A stretch of DNA of 64,000 bases from Sarcocystis neurona (Eukaryota; Apicomplexa; Conoidasida; Eucoccidiorida; Sarcocystidae): the NCBI GenBank assembly GCA_000727475.1, contig KL647289.1, positions 2,188,798 to 2,252,797 on the forward strand, written 5' to 3'. Each line of letters begins with the position of its first letter. The stretch's first letter is position 1. The notes beneath the pieces are model-generated. The model was given only the letters and a program-made list of their open reading frames with translations. It ran no database searches and was not told the origin of the DNA. Shown here one piece after another: positions 43,201 to 50,967 of the stretch. The position numbers were made by a program, and so were the translations under genes.

Positions 43201-43749
43201 AGCAGCTGCAGCCAGCAGTGAACGAAGCGCAGCAGCACGCCCAGCAGACGAGGGAGAGCCGCACAAGGAAGAAGCAGTTGCTGCAGCGGGAGAACCGGCA
43301 CGCGCAGCAGAAGCAGCAAAAGAGGCAGGATCAACAGCGACGACGCCAGGAGCAGCAGCAGCGGACTCGGCACCAAGAGAATGACGACGGAGAGCAGTTG
43401 CGGCAGCTGCTGCAGAAGAAGGAACTTGACACGCAGCAGGAAGATCTACACCACATGCAGCAGCGAAAGGCCCTTCACGCATGGCAGCAGCAGGAGCAGC
43501 AGAATAGTACCCCACAGCGTCTGCTTCTTCGTCCATGTCGGATAGAGAGGCGAAGGAGGAGACAGAGTTGAAGAGAAACGGGGAAGCAGCAGAGTCTGCT
43601 GCAGGGTCGGCGCACGCGTCGGCTGCTGCTGCTGTTGGCGGTGCAGCGCGTGCTGCTGGCCACCAACTTCCGGACGCCATAGTCCTCCGCGGCAACAGCA
43701 CGGCTGCTGCTGCTGCTTTTCCTTCTCCTGCTGCGCCTCCGGCTGCCAT
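31285..43749 (-). CDS. Giant low-complexity frame, 4,154 codons (Gln/Ala/Ser/Glu-rich)
   Basis: The minus strand has no stop for 12.5 kb from ATG 43749 to 31285. From the N-terminus: Ala-rich (about 1-240), Gln-rich (240-600), Ser-rich, Ala-rich (about 830-1180), Gln/Glu coiled-coil-like (1200-2100), Ala-rich (2200-2850), Ser-rich (2850-3330), then a long Gln/Glu/Lys/Arg-rich block, and a non-repetitive tail containing VCVEVLHVLEREL. The Glu/Lys/Arg-rich blocks (roughly 31.9-33.5, 37.5-38.7 and 39.0-39.8 kb) are the best evidence for this strand. The Ser-rich blocks read AGC where another frame reads CAG, so they may be introns or frame errors. I treat this as one locus that could contain several exons or more than one gene. 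No domain recognised. Confidence 0.45.
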   Translation of the reverse strand: MAAGGAAGEGKAAAAAVLLPRRTMASGSWWPAARAAPPTAAAADACADPAADSAASPFLFNSVSSFASLSDMDEEADAVGYYSAAPAAAMREGPFAAACGVDLPAACQVPSSAAAAATALRRHSLGAESAAAAPGVVAVDPASFAASAARAGSPAAATASSLCGSPSSAGRAAALRSLLAAAAAPPAARTPASFLSGNPAAVAATQRPAAAACSATAARRSAAAAAVSDGGATATQVPLWGVCLAAAETGRSVQATAGQHGSIAADCMRPAAEQRRQVQQRETRQQQKQPQRLPEWQEQQLKEQEEHLPSQKRQQQQHPPSAQQQQQQERKPLRQQQAQQQQQGKGEFLITKEEKEGLQQPIGCFQRHQPQQASEQQPLQPRRKKRVQEPLRESTQQQETQKPSHVKEKEQDMQLKDLQQLQQEKEEEGKKDEEQQQQLLRRLWDRLHQWTRTTTERSANVRESNSLVRARQSHHEEEEGEEQQPHPQQQEQQQDAQSPQQQRQERGRAQRQQQHRETGARGGRVLQAAEYGPFARVLDARGGGQCRQGAACGGAATAAARAPGTRSMYEKILLLQQQQRWRTQQRRIPASLSGREDSSGSSKCSSCRRARLCRKDDSVGGSRCSSNSSSSDSSSSSGDSSRGGRRRRDSEAQGSRRSTGWSFCHEYGSGSAVRRGRGRRRGRGGKCSGGGSSRTFRSVREASTTIDGWLGGWRCRSSSSSKTSSCSCSSSDSRRRSGRGQCRRSVCRPWLVARGGSCSSRSSSNRRSSSSSNQSCSRSSSNWSRSNWSRSNWSRGSRASSSGSFLSLMGVDDAAAAAAKKDEECLAADYCSVCSGPDDAMVDWGNGSRPATAAGAATDCGVSYGPAVADNATAEAAAAEAATAAGASATVAAAAAETAAAEAAAAEAAAVEAATPEAATAASAGEGEATALHAAAGAAAAAAAPVEATATVVATASPVVVEAAAAGAAAEAAAAVNVAAAGPDAPAIIQEGKSEAAAAAEEAATAAWENCSAAAAASRGSCTFVFPAAGIGSSTPATTRPGGGRCISSCAAGVAAGKRRPSSPLPAAAGDGSSGPPTSAGSCTAASQTCAHSSCSSAPAAPASSSGRPAAGAAGPSPRSSSRAAAAAVGAGTCCGESAATAAAVVVAEARSTAAAAAGAQEEEEVVEERERGAATAAEGTLVPAATAAAGRAPDFTEAPATADARSSKATPAAAERECASDSSTTGRGGAGGTTLAPAVSADQGAAAAAASVASQCRDTRVMKQQLLLLPEAASLPSAAAAAADVEKRNAAQLPTPPQHSYRAAAPPGTGHASAGGTHTEEEAAAGKRRGEKWLQTSVPSEEAKTKGDQQQLLPPGAVVQEDRGPEEKEKQQQQPRPHMQDACVHQLVQRPGEEERQQQQLRRPMQEARVRQLEELRSPGEERPRQKLPLLLRQTRQQSSSKQEKQQQEVVDVGRQNEGKTQQQPKREELGRKHDDTGQGEQQQVAARREETEPQQQQLAVATGEKPQVQPQQPQHLVDVRKGACRPLQKQLRHLQQEQQNQRPQEQQKQRQQHQEQQQEYPQRQQGQQQQQQKLLQQQEEQQQQLAAKRESTSTAAEEWPTLLRCTAVTGRDRIAVLQQAINSSSRNRSSSSSRSNSSRSYRSDNGGEAGRVDSPVGASAPAVAEGAAAAAKRWGRGLPKLERANSSVERGFFHRRGDDNGQGEYVDQRQQRKDGEREEQQKRPAEGEKTQENEEEKEAETEEKQVQQGEKQQQQQQQMQRQQRQGKTEEEKQQQQQKRLQLTQQHQREMEQEKNGQQTQEKHHLQAPQQKQRGRQHKVQEGRSELLQVKQPLLWLLQQQQLLLQQQQIVRLEEQHPPQKQSPHEPHKQQHSQLRQQQQQQRPQRQQQQRQQQQKQQQQRLQQQRQDGKVEAEQEKETSVIHSRKKNEQQEPPERQQQEQQWEAAVLRAKHMRQKLQQQATQIETQQQQQTENEVEARPQRQQGEQQQQQAEQQPLQGRQEQQRQEEQRQLQRQQEQQRQEEQRQLQGQQEQQQQQGEEQEQQQGKEQRRQRGVQQEVLQQAKQQKEEQNCCQEERREELRQQQQLPQQQVRPPAARQGVGADRSSLRPATERRRPVEGADAAATGVDEALKAAATAPTEGERREEAAAAGEARVHAAPLSAEGNRSTAAAKTAKTATSASAPHMVGTAVAAAGALVAAAAPRLPTVACVASPAPAVAAAGAAHEHKNPAPAAATAARLTAADTAATPAASTCPAAAAGASGPGSAAATSPPSPTTAALARSPRAAPALPRTLAAAAAPSRRSRCSAPSRLPSGTVPATSAPGPPPEVLASRRAASDAGGTCCHAAAPGLPLAPAAAAASSRRLCVSWSSCYSPPPACSSPVSLLLSLIDGDAAPADKTSAGLTPTAAEIHKSATTVLPPACGGAIDCLSLLLPRPPRAVAAFSRTATAATETTAAAAAAGAATTAVTDAEGSAAPATAATTAPPVAAAAIAAAAAVAVVEGAAAAPATAATPAAVDEAAAPAAASAAPARDAAATPAATAAGVSEGAAGAAAAPAAAAATPAADAAAPPTADAAATPAAAATSAAAAAIPATMAKAAAPPAAPAAPAAEASATTAATAAGGAEVAAVAASDGARAVIAAPAVAREAEEAKSSKHFCVNEKAADFRAALPAASAASWKHRESGSTGCPSGWAAAGTALLLSERTTSTAAAGEPAGRVAAADEAVAGEPAAREPAAAEPAADESVADESAAAEPAADESAAAEPAADESAAGEPAAREPAADEPAAGEPAATDPVAREAAAVSAAAGVGSLTAAAGGSNSSSAASVTAASNFRQTDSSSLWNRGSSNLGDRGSSTLWDRGSSSLCNDAGSSTVCNSRGGSGCFATDNRSLPTTRSGRLFNSGSNSFPTNGCRNRRRRSRCFLNGNRNSSSSNRSSSISGCSRSKLGTADESSSQARSGEHFSAATESGCDRVRSSCSSTSANSNSGCSRWQDSSSKRGGSSKRVDSSKREDTCKRADSCRQGDSSRQGDSSSDESRSRTALLNRSSSLRESRRRESESSRNIPLARRSDSSSLEKYNSKYAPRLSPFTRDSRKRSGRTCSSSRTILPCREKERDSSSADQSRSSRGKRRSSSGSSSSREGNRVLQLLSVWGSRSRQSSGSSAVLNVNGDSCSSVLLPAAADRSCFYDGGAATAADDRACSETAGAGIGSSEAAAAVTQRPSQRQQPQQGCGSSSSKEAASDDSRQVEAKDTTGSSSRSFCRPTATGGLTCVRVRSCDTAAAPGDRGSTGWCTYIRPQCTYTRERDVVQSGGTPRALKQQLTQEQQTQQPRRDCGVLQEKRPQSHEQHQQQEQLQQLQQHQDEHHDEAQQKQQEQRQRQLQQELQRQQTRRRAEEQLLSRKQQRKQQLTTQGVTQQQRQLQQVPAGEALLGSRQELRREEEVFNDSVDRREERRQRYRPKAQQRQETQQQAGEVQVQQGIQQQQQHEKQQQEEKQEQAAKAEEEKHQKEQQQQAEEEEKQRQSVTEEKLPRCRKRQHQQHLVATEEEEEEKREQKEGDSAKNAVTNTRKERGEKPKQQQQQRRRIEQICRQQELEQEQPQIGRDRAEQERLGEVLQQQQLQEESEEKNQQRGSTLRAAEDTQWKSFAEERTEEQQQQGARGRRREKEEERLCEAAVQQQQQEECTRRIRREAVDRLLTGSGEGKQKALERKKKQQQTSDSRDRRSTPKEKNNSAAEERDEVETKEETGKTEKKEKGEQQHQQESRTTWSRRSSVVEEMQQMGEEEKKEKEERAFEQQGTREELQGSSTWNEEMQQQQQQNRGRRRRERSRGADKMKRGGDKEVDEGQKQQQQQQDCERGEEKALGLREEEQQQLRRKKIAVLLLQVQRRYEATLRSRSSRGKRVDSVGSSTSSRTERSSQRSSQRSSRRRQRSSRRSPRSRRSSFRTSSSARSSRSRQENSGSVKSSSTSDVNNSSERSDSSKGRRRRRRVCGTEAESSSSSGSGSGSSASTNTNRGVQRESRSSSSNSNSSRGRNSSRDRNSSRNTTSSRNTTSSRNSSNEEKSSSRSRKAWISKEVCVEVLHVLERELQQRLRSFSLPVAGVAAAQVLVAAAVRQRVITQQQIAFTAPGTFLPQSGCRWDFHAASQMLLLVL
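35361..35615. repeat. 15-bp minisatellite, 17 units
   Basis: Consecutive 15-base units follow the pattern CAGCAGGTTCGCCGG with variants such as CAGCAGACTCGTCGG and CAGCAGGTTCCGCGG. The length is exactly 17 units without indels, and because 15 is a multiple of three every frame stays in phase. The minus strand gives Ala-Ala-(Asp/Glu)-(Glu/Pro)-type pentapeptides and the plus strand Ala-Ala-Gly-Ser-Arg-type pentapeptides. Confidence 0.9.
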
Positions 43750-45610
43750 TGCTCTCCGCAGTCTCGCAGCCGCACCCACGACCGCAGCACCTCTGCCAAC
43801 AGCAGCGGCAGACCTGCCACACGTACAGCGCCAGCGGCGTCAGTTGCAGAGCTGCGGGCAGCAGTTCTCGCTCAGCAGCAACAGCCGCAGCTACAGAGGC
43901 ACACGTAGAGCTGCGGCGGCAGCCCTCTTGGCGCTACTTCCCTTCCGTCCGCTGCACACAACAAGACCCTGCTGGGGGGGGAAGACACCGCCGCAGCCGC
44001 ACACATGCTGCTCTCTTCCAGCCTCAGCAGCGACACTCCTGCGGCGGCCGCACTAATTTGTCCTCTCTACTTTACTCTTCTTAAGGAAAGGCCAGTCAAC
44101 ACAGTCTTCCTTCATACATACGTCGTCACATGTTTATCAATATCTGTCTGCCTGCGTAGGTACCCAAACGTGCACGTATGTATATATATATATATCTCCA
44201 TACATGTACATACACACGTGTATGTATAGAGAGAGAGGACTGATGGGGACGCAGCACGGGCAGCACCCACCCTCCCTAGTGTGGGGAAGAAGGCTCTTGT
44301 GCACGGCAGCAGGGGCAAACTTGGTCCGGATGGAGAAAGCAGCAGCTTTCCGAAGTCGTCGAGGGACGACTTCTGCACATCAAATCCGAGTTGCGGTAGC
44401 AGACACTTCTTCTGTACACATGTAGGAAGTCAGGAAGTACTGGCTACACGAAGGACAACGACGGCAGCGAAGCAAGTTTCCACAAGTTTTTCTTATCGGC
44501 GTCTATGCCAGGCGGGACTTAGTTATCCTTGGCTGTCTGCTTAGGAAGAAGGGTGCGTCTTGTTGCTGCTCTAGAAGAGGAACTGCTGCTCTGCCGCCTG
44601 CTGGGGAGCAGCTACTCGCTGCTGCAGCCTTCGCTTCTCGCCGTGGGAGTGCTGCTGCAGTTCGCACGGCCTCTGCTGCAGTCTTCGCTGCCGCCGGAGT
44701 GCACTGCTGCAGCTTCTTCTGCTTCCCCTGCTGTGCCGCAGGACTGCCTTTCGCTGCCTGCGGCTCGCGCTTCTGCTTCTTCGCTCTTCGCGCGTGAAGA
44801 AGACGACTTGCACAACCAAGATGCAGCTCCCTGCGGTCTGCTGCTGTCACTGCTCCTTCTCTGCCCTGCTTCTCACCTACTGCTTCTGGGACCACCCGTG
44901 CTCGTTCTGATACTGCTGCCGCTGCCGCTGCTGCTCTTGCTCGTGCTGCCGCTGCTGCTCTTGCTCCTGCTGCTGGCCTTACTGCCGCTGCTGGCCTTAC
45001 TGCTGCTGCAGCAGCTACTGGTGTTGCACCTACTGCTGTTACTGCTGCTGCTGTTGCTGCTGCTGTTGCTGTTGCCGGTGTTGCTGTTCCTGCTGCTGCT
45101 GCTCCCGCTGCTGCTGTTGCAGTTCACGGCACCGCAGCCAGTTCTTTGTGTTGCCCAGGTGTGGAGGCGGCAGCCGCACACTTCGTCTAAACGAGCTCCA
45201 GGAAGAACAGCAGTTCTGCTGCATGTCCTCCTGTCGCGTGCTGCTGCTGCTGCTACTGCTCCGCGCTAGCACCGACGTCGCGAAGGAGGACCGTTAAGCA
45301 CAGCAGCAAAAAAAGAGAAGCACTGCACCAGCAACGGCAGCGGTGTTGAATGAAGGAGCAGCAGCAGCAGGAGGTAGGAGTCGGCCGACGGTGCGCTGCT
45401 CGTGCGCATACGTGTGTATGTATAAAGCAGCGCTGTCCAGCAGGAGGACCGCCTCAGCAGCCTCACGTTTTCTCATCGGGAGGGACGACTGCGCTCGGGA
45501 GAAAAAGTTCACTCCCGTGTACGGGCATATGAACCTGCCAGACAGACACTTTTATAGAGATAAAATATGTATATTTGCTGTTTGTATGTATGTGTCGCTA
45601 ATACATATAC
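43750..45610. other. Complex interval with unassembled coding fragments
   Basis: Plus-strand fragments look protein-like: 44243-44425 (MGTQHGQHPP), 44281-44544 (KKALVHGSRGKLGPDG) and 44560-44880 (ALEEELLLCRLLGS). An Ala-rich CTG/GCT tract at 44880-45170 follows. They lie in different phases and I could not find a unique set of splice sites. A TA run with CACGTG units sits at 44175-44235. One or more plus-strand genes are probable. Confidence 0.35.
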
Positions 45611-45901
45611 ATGGGAGGACAGGTAGAGGAGTACTCGTCGTCTGTATATGGCGGAACAGGACTGCTGTCCGGACGCCCCGTACAAGGACGGATGCTGCTG
45701 CTCGGTACGCTCCTACGACGGAAAGGCTGGCTACAGAGAGAGGAGGAGGGCGACAAAAAAGCCAAAGACTGCGTCGTCAAGTTGCCTGCGAGTGAACACT
45801 CGGCTACGCTCCTTTTTACTACTGCTGACTGTGCGACACACACCACCGAGCACATGCAGGGAGAACAGCTGAAGCAGCCACGAGAGCAGCAGCAGCAGTA
45901 G
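45611..45901 (+). CDS. Possible first exon, Met-Gly-Gly start
   Basis: Open from ATG 45611 to TAG 45899-45901, 96 codons. The start reads MGGQVEEYSSS, then comes a basic/hydrophobic segment (MLLLGTLLRRKGWLQ) and a Gln-rich end (CAG repeat). The Met-Gly start could be myristoylated but lacks an obvious Ser at position 6 of the classical motif. An overlapping frame at 45648-45872 (MAEQDCCPDAP) is about equally protein-like, so the frame is not certain. It is followed on the same strand by Gln/Ala-rich fragments to about 46853, which may be further exons. Confidence 0.35.
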   Translation: MGGQVEEYSSSVYGGTGLLSGRPVQGRMLLLGTLLRRKGWLQREEEGDKKAKDCVVKLPASEHSATLLFTTADCATHTTEHMQGEQLKQPREQQQQ

Positions 45902-46471
45902 TGTGTGCACCAGCAAACCCCCTGCAACTGCAGCAGCACGACAGAACAACAGCAGCAGTAGCAAAACGACAGTTGAACCGCGGCACAACTACACAGCAGC
46001 AACAACATGCGAAGCTTGGCAGCAGCAGCAGCAGCGACACCGCCGCAGCAGAAACAGCTACAAGAAGAGAACAAGGGCGCTAGCCGCAGAATCGTGGCAG
46101 CAGCGGCGGGGCTCGCAACAAGGCAGCAGCAGGACCGTCCGCAGCCCAAATTTCAGTAGCAGCACTACGCAATGAAGAAGAGGATAGTGCAGATGCGGCA
46201 CCCACCCGTCAAGGCGCAGCAGGAGCAGCAGCAGGGGCGCCGCAGGCGCGCGCCACCACAGCAACGCCGGGGCCGCTGCAGACAAGCGCAACCCCCATGC
46301 TACTGCTGTTTCTCGTTTGCAAAGCAACGGGACCCAGAGCGACCGTTCTTGCTGAAGCCTGAACGCCTATGCGTTCACGTGTGTGTGCTGCCGCACATCG
46401 TAATTCTACACACCTATCTGGAGGCGTAGAAGAATGTATAGACATACAGAGAGAGGCAGAACACACGAATG

Positions 46472-46853
46472 ACAGCTGGTGCAGCAGCAGGGGCAGCAAA
46501 ACGCGGTGGCAGCGGCAGCTTCCGAACTGCGCTCCACAAGCGTACGTTCTGCTGTTCTGCTCGTGTGCCGAAACGACCTGACCCGTGCTGCGCCGACAGC
46601 AGTGCTTCTAAGAGAACGTCAGCACCAGCAGGGGCAGGAAGGCCAGCGGCACCAAGAGCAGGAAGAGGGGCAGCAGCAGGGGCATGAAGAGGAGCAGCGG
46701 CAGGAGCAGGAGGAAAAGAAGCAGCAAGAGCGTAAAGAGGAGCAACAAAAGCAAGTGGTAACTGAGGGAACGCAGCCTGCTGTAGTAGTAGTAGTTGGAC
46801 CTCTACGTGCCCGCCACCCTCCCCTGCGAGCAAACGATGCTGCCACTTGCTAA
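46472..46853 (+). CDS. Possible terminal exon, Gln/Glu-rich
   Basis: After an acceptor-like AATGACAG the frame reads through a complex segment (SAVLLVCRNDLTRAAP), then a Gln/Glu/Arg-rich charged helix of about 45 residues, and ends at TAA 46851-46853 after a Val run encoded by GTA repeats. The complex segment supports this frame. It is probably the last exon of a plus-strand gene that begins at or left of 45611. Function unknown. Confidence 0.4.
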
Positions 46854-49838
46854 CGTCACCCTTCTGTGTGCGTAGCACCGGCATACGCATGCTTCATTCG
46901 AACACGTGCTGGCAGAGGAGCGCTTTGCAACTACAGTGAGGAACACATGACTAGTTGACCCCACGGGTCAGTGACGTTCTGCGATGGCCAGTCCCTCTTA
47001 GCGGCAGCTGCCACTGGGCGGCGGGACTGTTCTTGCTGCACTCCTCACTCTTGTCACTTCGGTTTTTCCCGCGACTCTTTTTCTGTCAGACGGGCATACA
47101 GACGCAGCAGCAGTTCCTCCTCCCGCACGTGCCCCCCCGCTGGAGCATTACTTCTTCCGGACACCCGAGTGTGCTGTTCTAGCGTCCCCTTGTGCTGATC
47201 ACGAGTTGAGACTGGTGCAGGTGCTGCTGCTGCTGCCATTCGTGGTGGTGACTGCTGCCGTTCTGCCAACGGGACACCAACCTGTCTTTCTTTACCTGTG
47301 CCTGGTGCTGCTGCTCTTGAGGTGCCATTCGTGTCGGCGACTGCTGCCGTTCGGCCAATGGAACGCCAACCTGTCTTTCTTTGCCTGTGCCTTGCGCGCT
47401 GCTGCTGCCCCAGCAGGTCCTCGAGGACACAGGAGGGGGCTCCTGCACCACTGGACTGTTGTTCACCGCTGCGATATCATCCGTAGATCCGACTTCAATG
47501 TGAACGCCCCGCCCCCCTCCTCTTCCCCTCCCCCAAGATTTTCTTCTAGACAGCTGAACAGTCCGGTGCTGCGACAGCAAGTGCTGCGACAGCATGTCCT
47601 TTCCGCAGTTGCTGCGCTTCTGCCCTGCAAAAGCAGCTGCCTGTGTCTCTCGCTCAGCTTTGCTGGTGACTGCTGGCCCGTGCTGCTGCAGCTCGCAGAC
47701 GGGCCGGCCGTGTGGTGTTGTGTCGCATGTGCCTATGTGTTGCTACCGTCTGGGATACCCGCGGCGGCGCGAGCACTCGTGCTACAACAAGCACTGCTAT
47801 CAAGAAGTGTAAGAACAACTCGAAGAAGGGAGTGTAGTGCATGTACATGGGAAGAGGGGGCTGCAGGCGAGGAGGACGATATGGAAGGGGAGATCCAGCA
47901 GCAGCGGAGCCTTGGACGCGTTCCCTTCCTTGAGGCTACTACGTGTAGTCGTCGGGCGACGCCGGTGCCGCGCGCGAGGATGCTGCCGCTCCTGCCGCCG
48001 CCACTGCTACTACTGCTGAGCTTCTTTTTTCTTCCCTGGCGCTGCTCCTTCTGAATCACTACTACTGCCCATCGTCGTCTGTTCTCCGCGTGTGTTAGTC
48101 CGCTGTTCACTTAAAGCGGGTGGCCCTGCTGGGTTGCTGCGCTGGCTGCTCCTGCGGAGTACCAACAGAAGAAGAGTGCTGCCGTGGAGGAAGCTGCCGA
48201 TCCAGCTGCTTTTGCTGCTGCCCTTGCGTTGTTCCTGCTGTCCACAGAGCTGCTGCTGTTCTAGGGAAGCCCAGCCCTGCTATGGTGTTGCTGCTGCAAG
48301 GGAAAACACTGCGCTGTACTACAGGAGTGCCCCCTCCTGAAAGGCGGCGCGCTGCCGCCGTATAAACGCGCCGTATACATACCTACGTATACCATCCTCT
48401 CCTGCTGCCGTCCGTGTGTTGCCGCGTTTCGTCGTGACTTCCAGCTCTTCCGGAGGACCAGCTCGTGGCGCACCTTCCACACCTTCACGCTGTCCCTCTT
48501 CTTCTCTTGCATCGTCTTCTCCTGGGAGCGGTTTTCTCCACCTGCGCTGCGGCTGCAGTTACCTACCTGTCTCCTCTGGCATACTCTACACTGTTCGCGC
48601 TTCGAGTGCGCGCGCACGCGCGCGCGGCTACAGTGGCTTCTGGGCTTCCTCCGCTGCTCACAGCTTTCGCTCCCCTGGTATTTGTGCGAGGGCCCTGGAC
48701 AAATCCCACTTTTCCGTAAAAGGAGAGATTTCAGGGCTTATTTTTTTTGCCTGAGACACACCTGCCGCAGCCGCAAACTCCAGAGGGGGCGCCATTACAG
48801 AGCAGCCACACCTCTGTGGCGCCGCTGTGCTGCGCATATATGTCTCGGGGCCGCAGTAGTCGTGTACACGCGCGGCGTTCTGCTGGCACGCGCGCACGCA
48901 CCTCTTCTCTCACGAGGAGGGGGGGAAAAATTGCCGCAACTCTCGCCTTCCTTCCTGGTTCTCCTGCCGACCTCTCCCTCCCGTCCGCTGCCGTCCTCTT
49001 TAACTGCGCCCTGCTGCGGTTACGGCATTTCCCGTGCGTGGTGCCCGTGCTGTCGCTGTTTTCCCCCAGACAGCAGCATGCTGTTCCGCCATTTTTCTTC
49101 CTGCCCTTGACTCTCTTGCTCTCTGTGCGTGCCGCAGGGCCTTCTGCAGCTCCCTGCTGCTGCCGTCTGCCTCTCCGTTCCTAGGTCACACGCCGTGACT
49201 TGTCAATTCGACCCCTCCTCCCTCGCTACGTGCGTTTCTCGTCCCGCGCTACTTCTTCTCCGGCACCAGACAGCTTCCTCCTCCTCCTCTGCAGTCCTCG
49301 TTTTCTCTCGCACTGCTCCCAGACCCGCAGCGCCACTGCCGTTGCGTCTGGGCGCCACTGCCGCTGCTGCGTGACTCCAGCGCGGCACTCGCGTTGCCGC
49401 CGCCCCGCGCGCACCGCTCCACGCCGTTTGCATGTGTCTGTCTCTGTTGTCCGTGTGTGCAGTTGCGCTACCATCTCTGGGCATTCCTGCTTATTCTCAC
49501 CTGGGACTCTGTATGCCCTTGTCCCTGGACTATTTCCCACCCGAGCCTCCTGTTGAAAATCGTGTGTGTATAGGTGTCGTGCTGCCACAGCTCTGTCCAC
49601 CGCCCCATCCACGGGAAGGGCTCCATACAACAGAATAGAACGCCACGCACAAGCCACCAACGACTGCGCTGAGCTGCCTCTGCTGCCTCTGGCGAGAACG
49701 TGTTGCCGTGCCGTGGTTCTGATTTACGCGGCAGCTGCTGCTCCGACGACCTCTCACCCGCGCCTCTCTGCGCAGCAGCAACTCCTCTCCCGCAGCTGCC
49801 GCTCTGTTGCCCGTCCCTAGGGCCGTGCCGTGCCGCAG
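46854..49838. other. Ambiguous interval, frames open on both strands
   Basis: GC-rich sequence of ordinary complexity with moderate CTG content. Protein-like frames occur on both strands at 47180-47595, 47730-48110 and 48260-48750, and on the plus strand at 48900-49180 (contains LSLPSAAVLFNCALL). I cannot choose between them. An 89-bp tandem duplication lies at 47234-47411. Confidence 0.35.
47234..47411. repeat. Two-copy tandem duplication, 89-bp period
   Basis: TGCCATTCGTGGTGGTGACTGC... at 47234 recurs as TGCCATTCGTGTCGGCGACTGC... at 47323. Shared landmarks are GCTGCCGTTC, CCAACCTGTCTTTCTTT and CTGTGCCT. The period is not a multiple of three, so the copies are read in different frames on either strand. 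Confidence 0.85.
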
Positions 49839-50105
49839 TTGCCGGTCCTTCTTCTGTCACTCGGCTGCCACCCTCTGCAGAGTTCCCGGGGCTCCGCTGC
49901 TCTGCCGCTTCTCTGCCATCTCTCCCAGCTGTCGGGTGACTCGCTGTTTGCTGCGGCTGTCTCTCTCGACGGCTTTCTAGTGAGGACGCCGGGCGCCGCT
50001 GGCTGCCTGGACCTCCTCCGTCTGTCTCGACCGTTGTCCCGCTGCTCGCGTACGTTTCTCGTCATTTCTACCGTGACGAAGACGTTTCTTGCCTGCAGCT
50101 CATGA
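49839..50105 (+). CDS. Possible exon of an unidentified plus-strand gene
   Basis: It starts after the acceptor GTGCCGCAG, since a stop lies just upstream in the same frame, and is open to TGA 50103-50105. The translation is non-repetitive and helix-like (ALPLLCHLSQLSGDSLFAAA and TFLVISTVTKTFLACS). A donor-like GTACGT at 50049 would cut it short. It probably belongs with the exon at 50740-50967, but phases were not reconciled. Confidence 0.4.
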   Translation: MPVLLLSLGCHPLQSSRGSAALPLLCHLSQLSGDSLFAAAVSLDGFLVRTPGAAGCLDLLRLSRPLSRCSRTFLVISTVTKTFLACSS

Positions 50106-50739
50106 CCCGCGCACACACCTATATATAGCAACGCACTATTACGTTCCTGCTCCTGCAGCACCCGTTGCCCGCATATATATAAGTATATGCATATACGTAC
50201 AAATGCCTGTGCGAGACTCAGACACCCACCTGCAAGCGTGTAGACACACTGTATCCGTATACGTGTATACATACATATGTACAGAGTGAGAGAGAAAGAT
50301 AAGCGACAGCCCAACAGTCTCGCGCCCACTTGCATGCGTGTAGACAAATAGTATCCGTACACCATACATATATATATATATATGGAAAACAAACTTACGC
50401 ACGCATTCACAGATACGTAGTAAGTGTGCAAGGGGCCGACGTGGTGGCCGTGTTAGCATCTGCAGCTCGTCCCTACGCCTTCGTACATACAGAGCGAGAG
50501 CGAGAGAGAAGCAGCAGCGCAGCAGTCTCACACCCACCCGCCTGCGTCTATGCCACCTGTGTATATATGTACTCGTATACAAGCGCAGGCGCAACCCGCT
50601 TATCGCCGCCAGCATGGGCGGGCAGGCGAACTGCAGACGAAGCGTTGTTGTCCCCCCGCAGGTGCTGTGCGCGGCCCTACTTCCGCAACGCGGTGAAGCC
50701 AGAGAGGTGGTCGTCTAGGCTTCACATCTCCTCACACAG

Positions 50740-50967
50740 GCGTCTCGCGTATGCTGCGCGTCTGGCAGTACGTGCAGCAGGCCGTCGGTTTATCTCTTCC
50801 TGTCCACACGCACGCCGGCGACGCGTCGTCCTTGTGCTGCTGTCGCTTCGAGGAGCACGACCTTATGCGCAGACACGTGGTCATTGCTTCGCGCCCCATC
50901 CCCTGCTCTTATGACTCAAAGCAGCTAGCTCTAGGCGTGCTTCAACAGCTTTTGCCCGTGTATGGAC
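50740..50967 (+). CDS. Possible internal exon of an unidentified gene
   Basis: The acceptor TCTCCTCACACAG ends at 50739 and a consensus donor GTATGT begins at 50968. Between them the frame reads MLRVWQYVQQAVGLSLP and FEEHDLMRRHVVIASRP. The region is free of triplet repeats, and the intron that follows opens with GTGTGTGTATATA microsatellite sequence. No family recognised. Confidence 0.45.

Noticed and set aside
47179..47595. Minus-strand Gln/Ser-rich frame of 138 codons as a gene
   Set aside because: It crosses the 89-bp duplication out of phase and the opposite strand is equally open, so I left it unassigned.
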